A stretch of DNA of 64,000 nt from Molanna angustata (taxonomy: Eukaryota; Arthropoda; Insecta; Trichoptera; Molannidae). This document shows positions 37,186 to 47,923 of this stretch, in pieces. The notes below the pieces were generated by a model that made no database searches, had not been told where the DNA came from, and was given only the letters and a program-made list of their open reading frames with translations. Both the position numbers and the translations under genes were made by a program. The stretch lies in assembly GCA_963576475.1 (NCBI GenBank), contig OY754973.1:8950052-9014051 (forward strand), written 5' to 3'. How positions within the stretch are numbered: the stretch's first letter is position 1; each line of letters begins with the position of its first letter.

Positions 37186-37914
37186 CAGGGTGTAAGGAAG
37201 TATTTATACTTTAAATGCAATAAAAGTAAACATCACAAAATATGTAGTTAGGCAGATATTCATATAAATAATAGGCGGGACACATCAAATACATTCATCA
37301 TTACTTTCATTTGCACGTTCATATTCATTCGATTGATATTTTTTTGTTTTGCTACTAGTTAGTATTTTTGCTATCTAATTTGTACGTATTGATAAATAAT
37401 AATAATATAATATTTTATTATGTTACATCAATATTTCAACATTAATGCGATTCACATTCAGTGGGAATATGGTCGTACCCTATGGACAGTAAGGATTCAA
37501 AGAATGTTCAACTCCATTATTGTTGTTCATATTAATATTGGTACCTTGTTAGTAAGTGCCACTCGATTTTTATAAATTTTCGCTTCGCTGTGTTTCTAGG
37601 TGGGTACACGTGTATCGTTTGTAACAATATTTTTTTTTATGAAAGCTAATGTTGCATCTAAAAGCAATATTTTGATCGTGTATAAGAGAACAAATATTAT
37701 GTTTAATAATTAACAACACAAAATAAAAATAAATAGGAACACAGAATTTAACAAAACATTTTTTTTTATTTCTTGAGCGTCAATGTGCCACACCATAATA
37801 TATAAAGATAGAAAAATTATACTTTTAAATCATCACGGAGCTTTTCGTTTCCATTACAAAATTTGAGTTCCATCAGATTATTTTAACGAAATCGACGAAG
37901 AAATTGGAAAAAAG
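37186..37914. other. AT-rich stretch, nothing assigned
   Basis: No feature recognised. Confidence 0.5.
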
Positions 37915-38310
37915 TAGGTAAACAAGTCAAAAAATGAAATAATTTTTCTGGCACAGTTCAGGGGTGACATCTGTGCGAGAGCACCGTCACCTCATTTATA
38001 AGGACTGTTGCTTTCATTGTATACAAATAAACCAATATCTCAATAGATGGCGTTACAAAAAATTTTCTTCGTTATTTTAAAGATGGCAATAGTAATAATA
38101 TCCTATTTTCAGGTGATTTGTTGCTCATTATTCAAATAAATAAAACTTTTTGTATTGATAAGGGGACTCAATAAGAAGGCATAATTGGTGAACGTTACGC
38201 AAGCTCATAAAGTGATCACGTGAACCAGCCGATGACAGGTCGTAAGTACCTTGAGTTCCTGGTTCTTCTATAATCGTCTCTGTTGAGATGTTAAAAATTT
38301 TGTGAAAAGA
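37915..38310 (-). repeat. Interspersed repeat A, minus-strand copy
   Basis: Reverse of 28322-28770 from GTAGGTAAACAAGTCAAAAA to TCTGTTGAGATGTTAAAA. Also shares GTGATCACGTGAACCAGCCG, ATGACAGGTCG with the 6125 copy. Confidence 0.8.
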
Positions 38311-38523
38311 AATTATACCTATTATGTGTACTTAGATATCGTATAGTTAAATTCAGATGCCAATAGAAAATAGTGCCAACACTTTTCTTAGCCGATACAT
38401 CACAGCGAGAAAATTTGTATAAAACTTTCTGAAATCCCTAATTTAATCTCATTCTATCTGGAAATTCAAAAATCTTAGTTTTGTTAGAAATCTAAACTAC
38501 TTTGTTTAAAATTTAACCACATT

Positions 38524-38668
38524 TTTTTAATGAATATGTCCTTTCCCTAACATAAGCATAAATGCTTGTGCTATAGGTGAACGAAATCGATCGAGGCAGG
38601 ATTCGAACTCGTGACAACTAGATTACTAACCCAATGCGCTAACCGCTCTGCCATCGACCCATCTGAAT
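38524..38668 (-). mobile_element. SINE family 1, minus-strand copy with shortened tail
   Basis: AATGAATATGTCCTTTCCCT, AACATAAGCATAAATGC lacks about 35 bp of tail found in other copies. Box B GGATTCGAACTCGTG and box A AACCGCTCTGCCAT are intact. Confidence 0.88.
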
Positions 38669-39066
38669 TATACATTATAATCTTTAGTTTTCTAGTCATC
38701 AACGTCAAACTATAACCACAAATATATGTATAAGTTATATTTGGGATATCTGACGAAGGTGTACAATATTATTTATTGGTCATTTCCATTACAATGGACG
38801 TCACTGATTCTGTATGAGAGTAATCCGCCAAAATATATTTTAAAGGGAATTGAATAGAATAGAATGCATTCATCTCAGGTAATCTGATCTCATATAAATG
38901 GGGTTGAAAATAAATTATTCTGTAATTACAATCAGACAGACGCTTTGGGTGACGTCCACTACAGGGAGTTTGGGGTTGAGGGTGGCTTTCAAAATTAACA
39001 ACCCCGTTAATGGGGTGACGCAACGACACAAAAATGTATGTCCCAATTTATATTCTTAAAGCAGCT
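38669..39066. other. Unassigned stretch
   Basis: The 86-codon minus-strand frame 38769-39029 has no family signature. Confidence 0.4.
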
Positions 39067-39549
39067 CATTCACGATAGTGTCATTCGGCATCGCTCCATA
39101 TGGACCGGCTCCATTTGGAGCATTGTAAAATTTTCATCACACTCACGGGCGCGCCATCGAGCCATCAAAATAAGTATACACAAGCTGTCGGCGCTTTTTC
39201 ATTAATGATTTCTATTTTTTTTAATTTTCAAGTAAAAATGAGTTATAATTCTGATGATGAGTTTTATACAACTGCTATAGCGGTTTGTTCATTGTGAAAA
39301 TGTTGTATTTTCGCATTCACGAGAGTGTCAAACAGCTCGGCGCAATGTACAGCTGGTTTTCACACTCACGAACATGCCGTATCGACAGGATGCGCCGCGC
39401 CGCGCCGTTTGTCGCGGCACTGGAGTTTCGATCGTATAGAATTCCATTTTAGTGTGTCAGGCCAATATTGGGCTGCGCGGGTTTTGACATTCAGGAGTGC
39501 ATTTTGGAGTGATAGCAAGCCATTTGAAAGGATGGCACGATCGTGAATG
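39067..39549 (+). mobile_element. Nonautonomous DNA transposon with ORF stub
   Basis: The ends are inverted repeats: CATTCACGATAGTGTCATTC on the left and GGATGGCACGATCGTGAATG on the right (about 20 bp, few mismatches). GCATTCACGAGAGTGTCAAA at 39313 and CACACTCACGAACATGCC at 39361 repeat the terminal motif inside. At 39238 ATG opens a 19-codon acidic frame (MSYNSDDEFYTTAIAVCSL) that stops at once, like the N-terminus of a deleted transposase. A Harbinger-type origin is possible but not shown; no clear target duplication. Confidence 0.7.
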
Positions 39550-39587
39550 GGGGCCTTTAAACCTCATTCTTTTTACTAATAATAAAT

Positions 39588-39662
39588 TAAGCATAAATGG
39601 ATTTGCACTCGCAACCACTGGATTACTAACCCAGTACGCTAACAGCTCTGCCACCACCCATC
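39588..39662 (-). mobile_element. SINE family 1, head-only fragment
   Basis: CTCGCAACCACTGGATTACT, AACCCAGTACGCTAACAGCT, CTGCCACCACCCATC is the tRNA-like head in reverse. The rest is absent. Confidence 0.75.
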
Positions 39663-39837
39663 CGAATACAAATGTACATATCATCTACATAAAAATATCA
39701 TCTACATATTATATCCTACTCATACATCCATATTTTACTAGTTCCCTAAATACACAGGTATATATTTACTACACAATACCTACATATAAATATAATACAT
39801 CACGTAGTTCCTAGTTGTATAGTTGTCACCAAATTGC

Positions 39838-39960
39838 TTGAACTTTTAGCCGAGAAGGGGGGTGATTTGCACGTAAACCAGCGAAGGAAAAATACACACA
39901 TTTGCGCTCTGCGCAACCGGAAGCTCGTTCAAGATATTTGGCGAAAATTATAAAATATTT
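39838..39960 (-). repeat. Interspersed repeat F, copy 1
   Basis: Reverse complement of 54280-54405: GCGCAACCGGAAGCTCGTTC, AAGATATTTGGCGAAAATTA and the AGGGGGGTGATTTGCACGTA block match. Class unknown. Confidence 0.75.
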
Positions 39961-40245
39961 TTTTTAATTTTTTTATTTATTTATTTATTTTTTTTATTTT
40001 ATTTAATTTTTTTTTATTTATTTCTATCCAAAAACATAGAGTAGATATAAGATACAAAATAATTAAAGGTAATATTATAAGCTTATTCATACATAGAATA
40101 CATACAAAGTAAATATAAGTTATTACATTGCAATAAATATAATTTCATTATTTCACCATTGCTTACATAGTTAAAGCTATCCTTTTTGTTTGTATCTTTG
40201 TTACTAGCCCCCTCACTAGGCATAGCCTGTGCTAAGGTGAGCTAG
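39961..40245 (-). mobile_element. LINE 3' untranslated fragment
   Basis: Tail (AAATAAATAAATAAAT in reverse) at 39975, and CTCACTAGGCATAGCCTGTG near 40210, which in reverse resembles CAGGCATAGCCTAGTAGAG of the LINE at 20405-22434. No coding part left. Confidence 0.6.
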
Positions 40246-41375
40246 TTTTATATTATTGTCTATTGCGTTGTTTATTTATAGATACGTTTACATACAATAT
40301 AAGTAAATGTACATACATTCGCTACGCATTCAAGCGTATACATCCCTCTTTCTCTCTTTCCAAACACAATTTTTCATTATGAGTCATTAACACACAACAA
40401 AAATTGTACAAATAAATTATTTGTTGAAAAATTGATTGATTGATAGATAAAAAAAAACAACAAAAGTACTTTTTTTTCACTTTTTTCAATTGTGTATTCT
40501 GTTGTTTGTAATAGTGCATTTAACATTTTATTTGGTAGAATGATTTTCTTCAGGATTTTTTCATCTATTTCATAAAATGCGGTCTGCATAAAAAACGGTG
40601 TGTGGCAGAATAAAGTCTGCCTGTTATTTGGTGTTCAAATTATTGGGTGACAACTATACCAAAAGTTTTTGTACATTTGAGTGGGATATATTCTCTAGAT
40701 ACGTAAAACAGTTGCAATTGATTTGTTTACAGAACCATCTTTTAAATGCTTACACAACTTTAAAATTAATTACGACCCTTTTTGCTATAATAAATTTTTG
40801 GGGGGTGTAGGAAAACAAAATTTTCGATTATATGTTTTTTGAAAGAGAAATTAAAAAAAAATAATAATAAAAAATCCGATGAAGAAATAAATATATTTTT
40901 TATATAGGTATCAATAAATGCCCCACCTTACAATCCAGAATCAAGCATACAGATTTAGAAAATTTATTGAAATGCGGTTGTTGGGCGGTTTCGGAGATTA
41001 GCGTGTACGAACATAGTGACAACGAGATTTTAATATATTATGATATATTTACTCGTCTTTTTTGCAATCTTTAAAAACCGAAAATACACAACCATTCTGT
41101 GTTTGAACAAAATTCGTTGATTCATCCCGATGGCAATGTTAATTGTGAATAGTTTTGGTACGTTTTTAAGGGGAAGGGTAGTGGTCTGCTTTCATTCTAG
41201 TCTCTCACCTCGTTATTGTAGGTGAGGCTAGCAGGGGGCCAGGGGGTAGGGGGAATATTGGAAGAATGGGAGGGGAATTTCAGGAGGGAATGATGATTTA
41301 GGGAATAGGTGTACTGATCTGACGTCATGGAAGGGTGCAATCGAGAGGAGCAACTATACAGTTCATCGAAAAATA
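40246..41375. other. Unassigned stretch
   Basis: 40377-40810 has short frames on both strands without signature. 41190-41350 is G-rich (TAGGTGAGGCTAGCAGGGGG) and unassigned. Confidence 0.4.
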
Positions 41376-41438
41376 GTCGTTTTTTTATAAATATTAATAA
41401 TTTATAAAAAAAATTATTAATATTTATAAAAAAACGAC
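41376..41438. repeat. Perfect 28-bp-armed palindrome
   Basis: The arms 41376-41403 and 41411-41438 are exact inverted copies (GTCGTTTTTTTATAAATATT... on the left) around a 7-bp spacer. Possibly a remnant of a foldback element or a recombination hotspot; no ORF. Confidence 0.92.
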
Positions 41439-41859
41439 CACTATGGTTGAATTTTTAATTTTTTTTTTGCAAACTTCATTGTAATGTTATTGTTCACCAC
41501 ATTGTATAACATGTATTTATCTAACAAAATGTCAATATAAACCAAAATGTATGTCAACACTCATACCCGCAAACGCTGTCTGTGTTGAATTTTTAAATAA
41601 ATAAATAAATATTTTGTAATCGTCCAAGGCATTGCAAAGAACCAGCTGCACTGTGGGTGTCCAAGTGTGTACAGCTGAGCAATTGCCTTTTTACTGTAAA
41701 ATAATGCAAAAAATATATAAACATCTTTTTTTAGGTCATATGATCTGTTTGTGAAGGTGGGAGGTTCAGGTATCTTTCAACTGTCGATTTGTTCAAGAGA
41801 ATTTTATTCTCTTAACATATCAACAAAGTATCAAACCAATATACGCGGGATTTGCGAGT

Positions 41860-42135
41860 ATGTCGGGTTCAACTTTGAAGTCAAAAAACACCAACTAGGC
41901 TGGGTTGTTTCAATAAAAGAATCGGTAATACATAGTACCTATAGTTAAAATACTTTGATTTCATAAAATTGTTCTAAGTTAAAATACTTTGATTTCATAA
42001 AATTGTTCTAAGTTGAGTCGTTTGACGGCATCAGATTTCAATGATACAACCAGAACATTGAACAATACCTACTTAATCTTTAAACATACATCATGCTGTT
42101 TTCATATTCTAGGTAGAAAGAACTCTGACTGGTCA
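41860..42135 (+). repeat. Interspersed repeat D, copy with tandem duplication
   Basis: TCAACTTTGAAGTCAAAAAA, CACCAACTAGGC and AACATACATCATGCTGTTTT, CATATTCTAGGTAG match 54690-54720 and 55035-55080. A 34-bp block (AGTTAAAATACTTTGATTTC...) is duplicated exactly at 41943-41976 and 41977-42010. Confidence 0.7.
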
Positions 42136-42894
42136 AGAAAGTTGTTCAAAATTGACTGCGAAATTTAGGTACAGAAAGACATGTGTAATTAAAAGGATCT
42201 TATAAAAATGATAACAATTAGTTTTATCCTGAGACATTTGTGATCAAAACATAAGGATATTTTCTGTGCATTCCAATGTGGCATGAGTAATACAAATGAT
42301 AACAATTATGTATTGCACTTAAAATTTAATAAATTCCATAATATTTCATTAGTGATAAGGAGTGAAGCATGTGGTGTTATTTTGGCGGCGAGTTGAATGA
42401 TCAGATGTGTGACTGTCCAGGCAGCGGTTTGAACAAAACCACATCGTGAATGGGGAAAACCAGCAAGGATCTTAGTCATGTGATGAAAACGATATCTTCA
42501 ATATGGTTCGAAGGACATTCACCTTCGTGTCGTACGTCAAACCTGGATTTAAAAAGAAACGGAGTATTGTCTGACCCGTATAGGTACTAGGATCTAATTG
42601 GTCAAACGATTGAGGAAAAATAAAACTATAATACGTTTTAGAAAATTTTAATTAAATATAAGTTTATTTAGTATGAAGGTGTAGTGTTATTTTAATTATA
42701 ACTATGTGCTGCACTTATATTTTTTATTTCTGTAAAGCTCAGAAGACAATTATATATTTAGAACCTATAGTAGGGTTATATAATAAATTTTAAAAACCTT
42801 TTTCCCAGTACCCTCAAAACTGTCATACATCTCTAATAACTTTTAATTAACACTCCTTTACCATTCTCTCTCTCCTCTATCCCCTTCCTTTCAT
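42136..42894. other. Unassigned stretch
   Basis: No coding, RNA or shared repeat signal recognised. Confidence 0.5.
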
Positions 42895-43148
42895 TGTCGC
42901 TCTTCACTTCAATCGAAAGAGAATATGAAAATCTATCGGCTGATTTTTTTACTAATTTAATTACTATTCTTGCTATTTAAAAATATCTCTCAATTTTTCC
43001 TTTTCTTCTCGAAAAAAATATTGTGTCACAGATTTGGTGATATATAATATTTTCATGATTCATAAGTTAGAAGATAATTTAGGGTGCATATTTGTGTACA
43101 TCCGTATGCCCAAGGTATACAAGGGCCTTAAGTAGATAGATAGGAGAC
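42895..43148 (+). repeat. Interspersed repeat B, copy 3
   Basis: CTTCAATCGAAAGAGAATAT through AGGTATACAAGGGCCTTAAG, collinear with 18895-19135. Ends directly against a MITE. Confidence 0.8.
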
Positions 43149-43151
43149 CAG

Positions 43152-43289
43152 GGGGGCAATTTTGGTCAACCGGCGGAATTAAAACCATTTATGTTTACCC
43201 TTATTATATAACTCCATATGATAATTGAATCCATGATATGGGTAAACATGGATGGTTATGATTCCGCCGGTTGACCAGGCTTGCCCCAC
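43152..43289. mobile_element. Harbinger-like MITE, copy 4 (centre deleted)
   Basis: GGGGGGCAATTTTGGTCAAC on the left and GTTGACCAGGCTTGCCCC on the right, with GGCGGAATTAAAACCATTTA in the left arm. Shorter than the other copies: about 40 bp around the centre are missing. CAG precedes it; the right flank (ACCGGG) has drifted. Confidence 0.85.
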
Positions 43290-43522
43290 CGGGAATGAAA
43301 ATATCAATATCCTGCAAGTCGATAAAGTAACATTTCTGTTAGTTTTATTTTTGAATAGCAGATAAAACGATCATCTTGAGAAAAGAAATAAGACTATGTG
43401 GAACCTTAATCAGGGAATATTTTTTATATTTAATATGTAAAAAGTCTTTAAATTTTATACATGTAAAATTATATTTCCTGATGTTGATCGTTTTTTGCTG
43501 TTTGATATTACTTACTTACTTC

Positions 43523-43759
43523 TTACTTCCGATGGCCATACAACTCCGGTAGAGCTTTAGCCTCCTGAACAATAGCTTTCCAAGCCTTCCTGTCAGCTGC
43601 AGTGGACTCCCAGTCATCACAAGCATTCAGCACGTTCAGATCTCGGGTAACATTGTCCATCAATCTCTGCCTTGGTCTTCCCAGGGGTCTCTTGCCCACC
43701 GGGTTATTTTGCAGGATACGTTTTGTGGCTCTTTCTTCCCCTGATCCGATAACATGTCC
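43523..43759 (-). pseudogene. LINE reverse-transcriptase C-terminus, RTE-like
   Basis: A 78-codon minus-strand frame open from GHVIGSGEERATKRIL through GKRPLGRPRQRLMDNVTRDL to DRKAWKAIVQEAKALPELYG and a TAA at 43523. Pattern GHV.R....R.......G.RxxGRPxxRxxDxVxxDL....AxDRxxW...VxEA is the C-terminus of insect endonuclease-reverse transcriptases. A different subfamily from 26900 and 52440. Upstream domains are gone. Confidence 0.85.
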
Positions 43760-43820
43760 AATATTATCTGTTTTTTGTCCGATATTATCTGTTTCCTGTT
43801 TAATATTATCTGTTTTTTTT
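43760..43820. repeat. Short tandem repeat, about 20-bp unit, 3 copies
   Basis: AATATTATCTGTTTTTTGTC / CGATATTATCTGTTTCCTGT / TTAATATTATCTGTTTTTTT, immediately next to the reverse-transcriptase remnant. Confidence 0.85.
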
Positions 43821-44289
43821 TCAATACATTAATTATGACATAGCAATACATTATGTAAAACTAGGAAACTTTAGCTTGATTCAGAAGATTTATCACCTGA
43901 GCCAAAAGGTCTCTTTGACATATAATTAGTTACTTTGTACTTGCATCTATGAACATGGTCACATGTAAATTGACAACGTAACTTTTGAATCGCCCCGCAC
44001 GGTATATGAATAGGTGTTGTAGGTATAGGTTGAAAACGAGAGTGAAACGGTTGTGCTTATTGGGGGGTGAAATTCGATCCTTTCAGTCGGTATCCTTTAT
44101 AGTTCTTTCTTTTTGACATGTCAACATAAAAAAATGATAAATAATCCAAACTAAACGACGAAAATTCTAGCCAAAAGTTTAAAATTCGATCTAAAGTTCG
44201 CTTTTTAAGATCGGTTTAAGATTTTTGACTGGTTTTTCAACGCGGAGAGGAAAAAAAATAGATCGTTTTCGATTTTTCAACGTATTTTG
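43821..44289. other. Unassigned stretch
   Basis: No feature recognised. Confidence 0.45.
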
Positions 44290-44560
44290 CAGTAGCGTCT
44301 AGTCCCAGCTCTTCTTTTCTGCATTCTTAGGTTAGTTTTAAGTTTGTTTATAATAATAATAGCGACTCGCGTGAGCGAGTTGCTTTGTAAATTGAATTAT
44401 AAATAATTATTAATTAAATTTACATTTTTTATTTAATTTTTCGTATTTAATATAAAATTTCACAGCTCATTTGACTACATACTACGAGATCTCAACCAAT
44501 CAGAGAGCCAACCGGAAATGAATGCGGAATGGTAAATGCGGATTGTAGACGCTAGTGCAT
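44290..44560 (+). mobile_element. Interspersed repeat C (probable MITE), copy 2
   Basis: AGCGTCTAGTCCCAG at the left and TAGACGCTAG at the right form short inverted ends. The internal hairpin GCGACTCGCGTGAGCGAGTT GC and ACTACGAGATCTCAACCAAT are kept. About 30 bp present in the 19705 copy (ACTTTGACTTTCTAAACCGG region) are absent here. Confidence 0.75.
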
Positions 44561-44703
44561 TTTGCATCGTTTTGCGTAAAACAGAAATCTGTAAAGAAAT
44601 TCATTGCTGATGAGTCAACATAGCTGCCGTTTGTACACTACTTTGTTGTCTTTGACATGTGACGTTTGCGGTATCTTTTGTTGATTTTGCATCTCTCGAC
44701 CAG

Positions 44704-44820
44704 GGGGGCAAGACTGGTTAACCGGCGGAATCGAAAACCATCCATGTTTACCCATATCATGGATATAATTATCTTATAGAATACTACAACATCTCAAGAT
44801 ATTACTCCATAAATGGCGGG
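44704..44820. mobile_element. Harbinger-like MITE, left half only
   Basis: GGGGGGCAAGACTGGTTAAC, CGGCGGAATCGAAAACCATC and CCCATATCATGGATATAATT reproduce the left arm; the right arm is missing. CAG precedes it. Confidence 0.8.
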
Positions 44821-45404
44821 TAGTCAAAATCCTGAGAAATGTAAAGTCAAAAACGAAACATGGAACAAGCGAATGAAGCATCGAAATAACCTATGGTCAA
44901 ATATAAATTGTTTAAATTTTTCACATAAATGGCATATTTCATTTTGAGGAATAGTTAAATAAATTGTATTTTTCATGCAATTCTTACTTCTATGGAGATA
45001 CTGACAAAGTGGAAGAAACTGCCGTCGCCACGACACAAGAGCGTCAAAAATATGAAGTAACAGTTGAACTTAAAAACAGTTCCAAGATATGTACACAGAG
45101 AAAGAAAAGTATAGAATTAAAAAAAAAATATTTCTTCAAAGATTTAATTTCATAACCAACGTACGTTTTCGTATCAGCAAGTTCTAAAGAAGCTCAAGAA
45201 TAGACTGGAAAAACGTTTTGTCGTAATAAATTTCATCTGTGTAAGTAGAAATACTTTTAATGAAATTATTTGATATTTTTAAAATGGATGATTTTAATTT
45301 CAAAATTAATTGATTATAAATTTAAGATGGATTTTATTTACACAGAATGTGGTGATAAGTGATGTGACCAAGAGATGATGAGGTTGACGGATAATAGGGA
45401 TGTG
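44821..45404. other. Unassigned stretch
   Basis: Overlapping short frames on both strands (44824-45155); none has a signature. Confidence 0.4.
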
Positions 45405-45555
45405 TTCGTGGAAGCTGTCAAAGCATAGATTACACAACACGTATTGCCAGTACTGTTGCATGAAGTGGAAGGATGGACTCTCAAAATTAACAGTAAATAA
45501 AATTGAACCATTCGAGATTTGGCTATACAAAATGTTGATACAAGAAGAAGAAGAA
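45405..45555 (+). pseudogene. RTE-like reverse-transcriptase scrap
   Basis: KLTVNKIEPFEIWLYKMLIQ resembles the conserved LTxxxIxAFEMWxYRRMLxI segment of arthropod RTE-type reverse transcriptases, just upstream of the C-terminal GHV/WLKNL region. It is followed by AAGAAGAAGAAGAAG. Only one motif is left. Confidence 0.5.
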
Positions 45556-46971
45556 GAAGTAAGTGGAGAGATGGAGTTCTTTGTGCAAACCTATCTTAGG
45601 ATTGTGACACAGAAAAATAACACAAACCTTTAGAATAATAAACAAAATTGTTTTGAATGCAATATCAAGTAAATTTCAAAAATATGAATAATTTTGTTCA
45701 AAACAAAAATATGCAAAGGTTTTATTTTCAAAGGTTTTGTCTGTTTTTCTTTTACCCTTAAAGTTAGGTAATCGCGTTCGCGAGTGATTAATGTTTTATT
45801 TACGTTATGTTGGTAGTGTAACTAACGGCAGGTGCTCTTGACAGCTTCTCTCTACTATCCACCTCACCTGGGAGCGGATACGTGATGAGGCCGATATTAG
45901 AAAATGTAATACTGGAAAAGAAATTTACAACGGCAGACGGCAAGAGCACGTCTCAAGGTGTACCATATGCTGGATGCTGAGTAGGTACCTCCTGCTGGCC
46001 TCCTTGTATTATTTGATTTTTTTTTTATACTTCACACCCCGTAATTCGAAATTGTTCTCTTACAATTCCGCTATCTAGGAACGAAATAACGTTTTAGATT
46101 TTTAACAATATTTTTCTGTAGAGATCAACAACTGAAAGAATGCTGGTGACAATTTTATACAACAAATGTGGCAAATTTTCGGGCAATGTGGCAAAAAAAT
46201 GTGGCAGTTTTTGACGTTGCATAATGACAAAATTCAACTGATTTTATGGGTTGATTCAAATCTGAGTATATCCCTGTACTATATATCCCTGTTTGGTGCT
46301 TAGCTGACGTCACGCGTATTCTTTTACTTGGCGACTCATAAGTATATAATTATTATTTTAAAAAAGTTTTTATCAGAAATTCGTTTTAGGGGGCCTATTT
46401 CAAATCAAATATTTCAAATATATATTTTCAACATTTTTCTAGTGAATTTTTGTCACACCATTTTAAAATTCAGTATAAATTTCTTTAAAAAATATCATAT
46501 TTTAGATATCAATGGTCCTAGGTTCAAAACCTGCAATTGCTTATTGAAAGGAACGTTAGTACCTAGATTTATAATATAATAAACCCGTATATTGTTGAAA
46601 TTATCAATTTGTGTATTTATTTTGATTTTTGTTTTTATCTCGCAGATTCTGTATTTTTTTTCACAACAGTAACAAATTTAGTCGTTCTCCCTTCCTTTTT
46701 CCTACCTTTCCCGTCACGGGTAAATGTGTAAAATATATGAATATGTAATAATTTAAGTATATTTATATTTATTTTTTGTTGTAATGTAGGTACATACTTC
46801 TATGATAATTTAATGTACCTAAGTACATCAATTGTGGACAAAAGTAATCGGTCTGTCTTTTTCATTTAATAGTGTATTTTTCCTGTTTATTTTATAAGAC
46901 TTATTTGTCCCTGAAATAAAAATGAACTAAGTTTAGTTTGTCGATCGACAATTCTTGATAGAACTCCATTG
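45556..46971. other. Unassigned stretch
   Basis: GGTTCAAAACC at 46520 resembles a tRNA box B but lacks a box A and a foldable head. No other signal. Confidence 0.4.
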
Positions 46972-47029
46972 TACGTTGATATGTTATAAAAATATAAAAA
47001 TACTTGGTTAAAGTTCTATTATATTTATT

Positions 47030-47074
47030 GGATTATTGACGCGTTTCGTGCAAAGAACATCGTCAGAATAATGC
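47030..47074 (-). ncRNA. Hammerhead ribozyme motif, left PLE arm
   Basis: Minus strand: stem I strand ATTATT, core CTGACGA, a small stem-loop TGTTCTTTGCA, CGAAAC, a very short third helix ending in GTC, and stem I partner AATAAT. Stem I is a perfect six-pair helix. This is the minimal hammerhead known from PLE terminal repeats; cleavage would fall after GTC. The closing pair of stem II next to the core is not ideal. Confidence 0.75.
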
Positions 47075-47206
47075 TCTACAAGACTGAGACTAGTGGTTAT
47101 ATACAAAATTTACATGACAGGTGTATAAAAATGTTGGTTTTTGAACGGTTGAAAAGAAGTTATATAATGCAAATGAATCTATACAAATCTACGTTTTAAT
47201 ACAATT

Positions 47207-47460
47207 AAAGAATTAAAGAACACATGGCATGCATTAGATTAAAGAAAGACACCTCAAATTTTGCAGAACATATAAATGAAAACAACCACCAATTTAATAG
47301 TGACCATAATATAAATATAATACATCGGAAAATAAAAGGGAGAAAACTTGACCGACTAGAAATATTAGAAATAAACAGAGTAAAAAAGGATCCACAAAAA
47401 TTACTCATCAATAAACAAATTGATCATATATATTCACCATTATTGAAACCGATGGGTTAG
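47207..47460 (+). pseudogene. PLE GIY-YIG endonuclease C-terminal fragment
   Basis: MACIRLKKDTSNFAEHINEN, NHQFN, KIKGRKLDRLEILEINRVKK and LINKQIDHIYSPLLKPMG match the C-terminal pattern of PLE proteins (EHxxxxxH...ln..E...I......LlN.q). Here the LDRLEILEI segment holds the expected glutamates. The reverse transcriptase is missing upstream. Confidence 0.72.
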
Positions 47461-47820
47461 ACAGACATATACCTTCCTTTGTTGTTAAATGCATTAAGAT
47501 TAAAATTAAGCTGTTCATAATTATAACTACCAAATATCTATGAAATACATTGGTTTTAACCACACTTAAAAGATAACAATAAACCAATAAATACAATATT
47601 ATTTACCTTTCGAATTTTACTGCTGTCGTTTTCTTTTGTTACAGACCTAATGGACACAGGGGACTACAACCAGTGACCCAACTACTTTCATTGTATTAAA
47701 ACGTAGATTTGTATAGATTCATATGCATTATATAACTTCTTTTCAACCGTTCAAAAACCAACATTTTTATACACCTGTCATGTAAATTTTGTATATAACC
47801 ACTAGTCTCAGTCTTGTAGA

Positions 47821-47865
47821 GCATTATTCTGACGATGTGCTTTGCACGAAACGCGTCAATAATCC
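47821..47865 (+). ncRNA. Hammerhead ribozyme motif, right PLE arm
   Basis: Same motif as at 47030, on the plus strand. The stem II loop differs by one base (TGTGCTTTGCA), which lets GTGC pair with GCAC. The core CTGACGA, CGAAAC, GTC and the ATTATT/AATAAT stem I are unchanged. Confidence 0.78.
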
Positions 47866-47923
47866 AATAAATATAATAGAACTTTAACCAAGTATTTTTA
47901 TATTTTTATAACATATTAACGCA

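Larger units (their letters stand above)
46972..47923. mobile_element. Second Penelope-like family, inverted-arm copy
   Basis: Arms 46972-47204 and 47691-47923 (233 bp each, no net length difference, few mismatches) are inverted copies of one terminal sequence. They enclose a plus-strand remnant of a PLE endonuclease ORF (47207-47460) and its 3' untranslated region. Each arm carries a hammerhead-ribozyme motif. The layout parallels the PLE at 15131-17366 but the sequence family is different. Confidence 0.85.

Noticed and set aside
46500..46560. tRNA-like sequence with box B GGTTCAAAACC
   Set aside because: No box A and no foldable cloverleaf; a chance match is as likely.
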